In this document: piece by piece, positions 5,416-9,020 of the stretch | Position numbering within the stretch: position 1 is the first letter of the stretch | How the letters are laid out: each line of letters starts with the position of its first letter | Source of the DNA: an uncultured Fretibacterium sp. | GTDB lineage: Bacteria > Synergistota > Synergistia > Synergistales > Aminobacteriaceae | DNA length: 9,020 nt | Assembly (NCBI RefSeq): GCF_938040765.1 | Contig: NZ_CALIAA010000028.1 | Location: 1 to 9,020, forward strand | Direction: 5' to 3' | Made by a program: the position numbers and the translations under genes | The notes under the pieces: generated by a model | Databases searched by the model: none | The model's input: only the letters and a program-made list of their open reading frames with translations | Told to the model about the DNA's origin: nothing

Positions 5416-7869
5416 ATGTTCGTGAAAAGGCGGTCCGTCTACGAAATCTTTTTGTTCCTGCTCTTCCTCTTGCTGCTGTTCTCCCTGGGAGGTTGCAGAG
5501 GAAGCTCCGGCGGGGCGGGGCCCGAAGCTCCGCCTCGATCCTTGCCCGCGCCTCAACCCAATCCTCCTTCCCCCAAGCCTTTGCCCAGGCCGCAGCCTCC
5601 GGTCCCGAGCACCAAGCCCTCGAATCCCGATCCGAACCCACCGAAGGCGCTGAAAAGCGATACGGACGGGGATGGAGTTCCCGACGTCTGGGACGCCGGT
5701 CCGCTCGATCCGTCGCGCGGAGCCTACCCCGAGTACGCGGAGGCTGAGAAGGGCAACTCCTCGAACAACGGGATCGATTACGCGGAATTCAAAGATGCCC
5801 CCGCAGCGATGCCCGCCGCCATATCGGGCGTTTTGGACAACAGCGCCGGCTACGACAGCGACTGTTTTGCGGTCAGCTTAGACAGGGCGGGGGCCTATTC
5901 GGTCCTGGTCGCCCACACGCCGTTTATGAACCCCGTCATGAGCATCGAGACGGGGAAGAACGAGGAGCCCCTGACCGTGTCCAATATGCCGGGACTTCCG
6001 GTAAGTGACTGGACGTGGGCGCAGTACGACATTTCCCGTCCCGGGGTGTACTGGTTCACCATAGCGACAGTGGCGGAGACCGCACAGAAGTGGCGTTACC
6101 AAGCGCTGATCTTTCCGGATGAGTACGCCGATGGCATCCCGGACGAGCTGCACGACCTTCTGGGCATGGACAGGGGGTATGAGGACACGGATGACGACAC
6201 CCTGCCCGACCTCATGGAACTGCTGACGGTACTGCGCCGTCTGGAGCCGTACCGCGAGGCCGGAACCTTTTCCGACTCCGCCTGGCGGAATGCGGTCAAC
6301 CCCGGCAACTCTCCCAAGGGCGCCGTGTGGCTGGACCGGAACTCCGACGCGGACGGCGACGGCATCCCCGACTTCGTTGAATATTACCCCTTCGACAGGA
6401 TCATGACGTTCAACCTGCCCTTGGATCAGTTCTTTCCCCGCAACGACACGGACGGCGACGGCATCCCCAACTTTCTCGATACGGACAGCGACGGCAACGG
6501 GGTGCCGGACGGAGTGGAGGGGACCGAGGATTCGGATGACGATAGAGTCCGCGATTACATCGATTTCGACGACGATCAGGACGGCCTTCTGGATGTGAAC
6601 GACCCCGACCGGCTGAGGCCCGCGGAATACCTGGAGGAGCCGCAGCCCTACATTACGGGGCTCTTCGACAGGACGCTGGGGGCGGAGGGCCTAGCCGTCC
6701 CCGGCGACGAGGTGGAGCTTCAGGGCTCGTTCGTTCCGGGGGCCGATGCGAGCAGCGCATGGATAGCGATTCGCGAGTCGTGGCGGCATGGCGGTAAGCG
6801 TGGTACACCGCTGAACCTAAGACCCGCGTCCGTGACGGACGGCAAGGCGTCGTTCAGCTGGCCCGAGGGAACGGGCGAGGGGCACTGGGAGGTCTTTTTG
6901 TTCCTCGGCAACCGGCGCACGTATGCCATAACGGTCCGTGTGGTGAACGTCCATACGCCGATCATTTCCTCCGCCGTACAGACGGACGGCGGCAGGGTGC
7001 GCGTCGAGGGGAGGAACCTGAACGTGGCCCTGAGTGTGGTGTTCAGCGATGACGTGTTGTCCGTGGACAACTCCGGGGGCGAGCCCGGTCACTTCGAGGC
7101 GCCGCTGCCGGAAAGGGCGGACTCCGGCCCCTTGTATGTGGTCGGCAGTTACGGAAGAAGCGAGTCCGTCGTGTTCCTTCGCCGGAAGGAAATCATCGGA
7201 CGGATCGTTCTGCCCGAGGGAGTTCGGGTGGAACTATCCTCTTTGGCCGTTTCCTTGTTGTTTGATGATGTGGAGTTGAGGCCGACATCCGATGGCCGCT
7301 TTGGCCCTTTGAATTTGCCCCGGGACGTGACATGCAGTCTGTATACCTTCCTGCCTCCGCGAGACGGAGAGGAGGACGAGCGGATATTTCTGAAGGGGTT
7401 CTACATTCCGGGGGATAAAACCATAATAATCGACAGCATGAGCACCGCGCTGACGGAAATCTGGCCCATAGTGCTGATGCAGAGGTATGTAAAAGGGTAT
7501 GAGGCAGAGGTTCGGGAACTGATGTTGAAGCTGCCGGAGGTCCGGGCATTGGGCGAGGTCATTGCCAAGGGCCTGGCTGGGAGCCTGGATTATTTGGATG
7601 TGGACTTGAAACAATCGGTACCGCGGATGCCTCAGGAACATGAGCAGGCCCTCCACAATGCGTGGAATGCGGTTATCAAAGCGATGAAATTGCGAGAAGG
7701 GAAGGTAAGGGGACGCAGCAGGTCCTACGATATTTCCCCCAAGGGGGGAGCTCAACGGCTTTTTCATGCCCTTTCTCCAACGCAGCACTCCTGCAGTTTC
7801 TCCGCCGGCGGGTGGGGACTGCATACGGTGATGCTGTTGGGGGGCGATGCGCCCGACGACAGGACGTAA
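5416..7869 (+). CDS. large surface lipoprotein with proline-rich stalk and TSP3-like calcium-binding repeats
   Basis: The product has 817 residues counted from ATG 5416 (815 from GTG 5422). A type II signal peptide is clear: MFVKRR, a Leu/Phe-rich core, then the lipobox LGGC with Cys27 as the lipidated residue. A proline-rich linker (about 40-75) should hold the rest off the membrane. Aspartate-rich repeats of thrombospondin type 3 kind follow: DTDGDGVPD (82-90), DTDDDTLPD (257-265), DADGDGIPD (311-319) and a run from DTDGDGIPN (344) to NDPD (398). Such repeats bind calcium in known families. From about 405 to 600 the sequence looks beta-rich, possibly IPT/TIG-like (weak). About 600-680 resembles a carboxypeptidase-regulatory-like beta domain leading into DSMSTALTEIW and a helical tail. 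No catalytic motif is visible. It has its own promoter and structured leader, and may be co-transcribed with the membrane genes downstream. Exact role is unknown; a calcium-stabilised cell-surface or adhesive role is inference. Confidence 0.85.
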   Translation: MFVKRRSVYEIFLFLLFLLLLFSLGGCRGSSGGAGPEAPPRSLPAPQPNPPSPKPLPRPQPPVPSTKPSNPDPNPPKALKSDTDGDGVPDVWDAGPLDPSRGAYPEYAEAEKGNSSNNGIDYAEFKDAPAAMPAAISGVLDNSAGYDSDCFAVSLDRAGAYSVLVAHTPFMNPVMSIETGKNEEPLTVSNMPGLPVSDWTWAQYDISRPGVYWFTIATVAETAQKWRYQALIFPDEYADGIPDELHDLLGMDRGYEDTDDDTLPDLMELLTVLRRLEPYREAGTFSDSAWRNAVNPGNSPKGAVWLDRNSDADGDGIPDFVEYYPFDRIMTFNLPLDQFFPRNDTDGDGIPNFLDTDSDGNGVPDGVEGTEDSDDDRVRDYIDFDDDQDGLLDVNDPDRLRPAEYLEEPQPYITGLFDRTLGAEGLAVPGDEVELQGSFVPGADASSAWIAIRESWRHGGKRGTPLNLRPASVTDGKASFSWPEGTGEGHWEVFLFLGNRRTYAITVRVVNVHTPIISSAVQTDGGRVRVEGRNLNVALSVVFSDDVLSVDNSGGEPGHFEAPLPERADSGPLYVVGSYGRSESVVFLRRKEIIGRIVLPEGVRVELSSLAVSLLFDDVELRPTSDGRFGPLNLPRDVTCSLYTFLPPRDGEEDERIFLKGFYIPGDKTIIIDSMSTALTEIWPIVLMQRYVKGYEAEVRELMLKLPEVRALGEVIAKGLAGSLDYLDVDLKQSVPRMPQEHEQALHNAWNAVIKAMKLREGKVRGRSRSYDISPKGGAQRLFHALSPTQHSCSFSAGGWGLHTVMLLGGDAPDDRT
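6346..6474 (+). repeat. duplicated TSP3-like calcium-binding repeat within the lipoprotein gene
   Basis: Two units 99 bp apart (from 6346 and from 6445) share an identical run CGGACGGCGACGGCATCCCC and encode DADGDGIPD and DTDGDGIPN. A third, more diverged unit lies upstream, from 5659. The near-identity at DNA level suggests recent duplication or constraint on the aspartate loop. Confidence 0.6.
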
Positions 7870-7880
7870 GGTATTCCGCA

Positions 7881-7905
7881 AATCCCCCGGTTACCCCGGG
7901 GGATT
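7881..7905 (+). promoter_or_regulatory. perfect 10-bp hairpin between lipoprotein and membrane protein genes
   Basis: AATCCCCCGG (7881-7890) pairs perfectly with CCGGGGGATT (7896-7905) around the loop TTACC. What follows is CACATATCATGGAGG rather than a T-tract, so a standard intrinsic terminator is unlikely. The stem begins 11 nt after the lipoprotein stop codon and ends 10 nt before the ribosome binding site of the next gene. It could be an mRNA-stabilising element, a partial attenuator or a processing site that sets unequal expression of the two genes. Confidence 0.5.
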
Positions 7906-7930
7906 CACATATCATGGAGGCAGGAAGCCG

Positions 7931-8539
7931 ATGGAGACGTTTTCGGAGGTCCAAAGCCTGGGGCCGTGCAGCGAGGAGGCCGAGGCAGCGCTGACCGACG
8001 AGGTGATGCTGTCGCTGTGGTACGGCGGCTTGAACAGGATTTACGTGCAGAAATTCCGTGAAGAGGGACGATGGATTTTCGAATTTATCCCTGATATCCC
8101 AAGGGAATGTTTCAGGGCCTGGACTTGGGACAATCCCCACATGCGTGCCTCCGCCTATTATTGTAAAGCTGTATTCAGCCTGCTGGCAACGGCGTCAATG
8201 GGTGTTATTTGGGGCGGTTCCTGTGTCGGAGGCTTTCTGGACCGTATGGAGCATACCGCCATGCTGGAAAATCTGGGGCTGTTGCTTCGCAGCATTCTTA
8301 TCCCTTGGGGTCTCATCGTCATTCCGTTTTTCGTGTTGTCGTATAAGAGGGGATACAGGGTATGGATATCCCATTACCGAGTTTTGGCCAAGGCTTTGAA
8401 AGGGGGGCGGGACGCCGATCTTGCCGATCGTGTGCGTATGGAGGAGATGCGCTGTGCGATCTTGGGCTGGGCATGGAACAGCGGCTATGTCCGGTATGCC
8501 GATCATTGGCGGCTGAAATACGGGAGAGGAGGGCGGTGA
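7931..8539 (+). CDS. uncharacterised two-helix membrane protein with LWYGGLN motif
   Basis: The product has 202 residues and no family I recognise. Residues 1-70 are hydrophilic and contain the acidic SEEAEAALTDE followed by MLSLWYGGLN (motif LTDEVMLSLWYGGLN at 21-35) and the Trp-rich stretch FRAWTWDNPH. Two hydrophobic segments follow, about 79-101 and 116-138, with FVLSYKRGYRVW directly after the second, consistent with a positively charged cytoplasmic end. The C-terminal 60 residues are basic and end in KYGRGGR. ATG 7931 has GGAGG 10 nt upstream. The reading frame extends back to 7847 without a stop, but that would overlap the lipoprotein gene and lacks a good site. The next gene begins at the stop codon and shares the LWYGGLN motif, so the two are probably a paralogous pair acting together in the membrane. 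Function unknown. Confidence 0.8.
   Translation: METFSEVQSLGPCSEEAEAALTDEVMLSLWYGGLNRIYVQKFREEGRWIFEFIPDIPRECFRAWTWDNPHMRASAYYCKAVFSLLATASMGVIWGGSCVGGFLDRMEHTAMLENLGLLLRSILIPWGLIVIPFFVLSYKRGYRVWISHYRVLAKALKGGRDADLADRVRMEEMRCAILGWAWNSGYVRYADHWRLKYGRGGR
7991..8035 (+). repeat. direct repeat copy 1, encoding the LTDxxMLxLWYGGLN motif
   Basis: This 45-bp segment matches 8881-8925 at 37 of 45 positions, including shared runs CTGACCGAC and GGCGGCTTGAAC, in the same codon phase. It shows that the two membrane protein genes share ancestry over this part. Confidence 0.7.
8527..8532 (+). promoter_or_regulatory. ribosome binding site of the second membrane protein gene
   Basis: AGGAGG lies inside the end of the preceding gene. 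In-frame start candidates are GTG 8536 (3 nt away, overlapping the preceding TGA), GTG 8542 (9 nt) and ATG 8545 (12 nt). Confidence 0.55.
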
Positions 8540-8544
8540 GCGTG

Positions 8545-9020
8545 ATGCCCTTGAGCTTTTCCTTGGGAATCTCATGGCTTATTATGGCGGCTCTTCTGGC
8601 TTTTTTCATTCCGTGCGTTCACCTGTGGCGTTCCTCGAACTTCATTCCGCCTCGTGCAAGCGTGCAGGAGGGAGCTTATGCCGTTTTCGGAGTGCTGAAG
8701 GCATTTTGCCTGATGAGCTTCGTCATTGCGTTGGGGCCGATCGGCTTCTATGCCGAACTCCACCCGCTCTATGCAGCGCGCTGCCTGGATGTGGCCGGAA
8801 TATTTTTTTCACTGTGGGCTCTGATGCTCTACTTTGAAGCTCCAATCTGCGGCCTGTTCGATGCGGACGACGAGGAGGTGCTGACCGACAAGGAAATGCT
8901 CGCTTTGTGGTATGGCGGCTTGAACGAGAAGTATTTTTTGAAGAAAATGGAATCGTATCGCTCGGAACATCGCAGGGCCATCTCGGAGAAAGTGGCGGTA
9001 ATCAATTTTTCTCATACATG
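8545..9020 (+). CDS. uncharacterised three-helix membrane protein with LWYGGLN motif (3' end outside window)
   Basis: The frame is open from here to the right edge (158 codons visible, no stop), so the gene is partial. Three hydrophobic segments are visible at about 6-27 (WLIMAALLAFFIP), 44-69 (FCLMSFVIALGPIGFY) and 80-103 (AGIFFSLWALMLYF). After them comes an acidic turn, DADDEE, and then LTDKEMLALWYGGLN (113-127), the same motif found near the N-terminus of the preceding protein. A charged segment, KKMESYRSEHRR, follows. Thus the shared motif sits after the membrane domain here but before it in the neighbour. ATG 8545 was chosen; GTG 8542 or 8536 would add one or three residues, and GTG 8536 would give a 4-bp overlap with the preceding stop. 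The tight spacing implies translational coupling. No known family recognised. Confidence 0.8.
   Translation, partial: MPLSFSLGISWLIMAALLAFFIPCVHLWRSSNFIPPRASVQEGAYAVFGVLKAFCLMSFVIALGPIGFYAELHPLYAARCLDVAGIFFSLWALMLYFEAPICGLFDADDEEVLTDKEMLALWYGGLNEKYFLKKMESYRSEHRRAISEKVAVINFSHT
8881..8925 (+). repeat. direct repeat copy 2, encoding the LTDxxMLxLWYGGLN motif
   Basis: This is the partner of 7991-8035 (37 of 45 bases identical, same phase, 890 bp apart). Upstream of both copies lies an acidic Asp/Glu-rich coding stretch containing the identical run CGAGGAGG, so homology may extend a little further. Confidence 0.7.

Noticed and set aside
1514..5641. An uninterrupted minus-strand frame of about 1375 codons opposite flgC and mfd
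   Set aside because: It runs antisense to two certain genes and across the flgC terminator. The translation is Arg/Pro/Gly-rich with no recognisable motif, as expected where G/C-ending codons on the + strand remove stops from an opposite frame.
7847..7930. Upstream extension of the first LWYGGLN gene into the end of the lipoprotein gene
   Set aside because: The extension would translate the hairpin region and has no good ribosome binding site, whereas ATG 7931 has GGAGG 10 nt upstream.
8195..8609. Minus-strand frames opposite the two membrane protein genes
   Set aside because: They overlap frames with membrane helices and the shared motif, and show no coherent protein features or ribosome binding sites.

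Overview
The window reads as one strand (all supported genes are on +) of a GC-rich bacterial chromosome. A CodY homologue sits directly upstream of flgB and flgC, a gene order familiar from Firmicutes. The base composition is far higher in GC than in classical CodY-bearing Firmicutes, and a proline-rich surface lipoprotein is present. A high-GC anaerobe of the Synergistota (Fretibacterium-like) or a high-GC clostridial relative would fit. This taxonomic guess is inference only.

Positions 1-2050, regulation and flagellum: a possible 3' end of an unidentified upstream gene overlaps the codY start. codY (92-1027) encodes the branched-chain amino acid/GTP-sensing repressor with an unusual N-terminal extension of about 50 residues. 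After a 101-bp gap holding an imperfect dyad and a TATAAT box come flgB and flgC, proximal rod proteins of the flagellar basal body. A strong intrinsic terminator (2023-2050) closes the unit, so fliE does not follow directly.

Positions 2084-5218, DNA repair: mfd, the transcription-repair coupling factor, is complete with its UvrB-like module, RNA-polymerase interaction domain, helicase motifs and C-terminal domain, though shorter than well-known homologues.

Positions 5219-9020, accessory surface/membrane cluster: a good sigma70-type promoter (TTGACC-17-TACAAT) drives a leader with two adjacent GC-rich hairpins. A large lipoprotein follows, with a proline-rich stalk, aspartate-rich TSP3-like calcium-binding repeats and beta-rich domains. 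A short gap with a perfect 10-bp hairpin leads to two closely linked membrane protein genes, the second cut by the window edge. These two proteins share the motif LTD-x2-ML-x-LWYGGLN and have different membrane-domain arrangements. I do not recognise this family, and it is the most likely undescribed element here. The first part of the window is conserved housekeeping; the last part looks lineage-specific and less GC-biased in codon choice.

No tRNA, rRNA, CRISPR array, insertion sequence or attachment site was seen.
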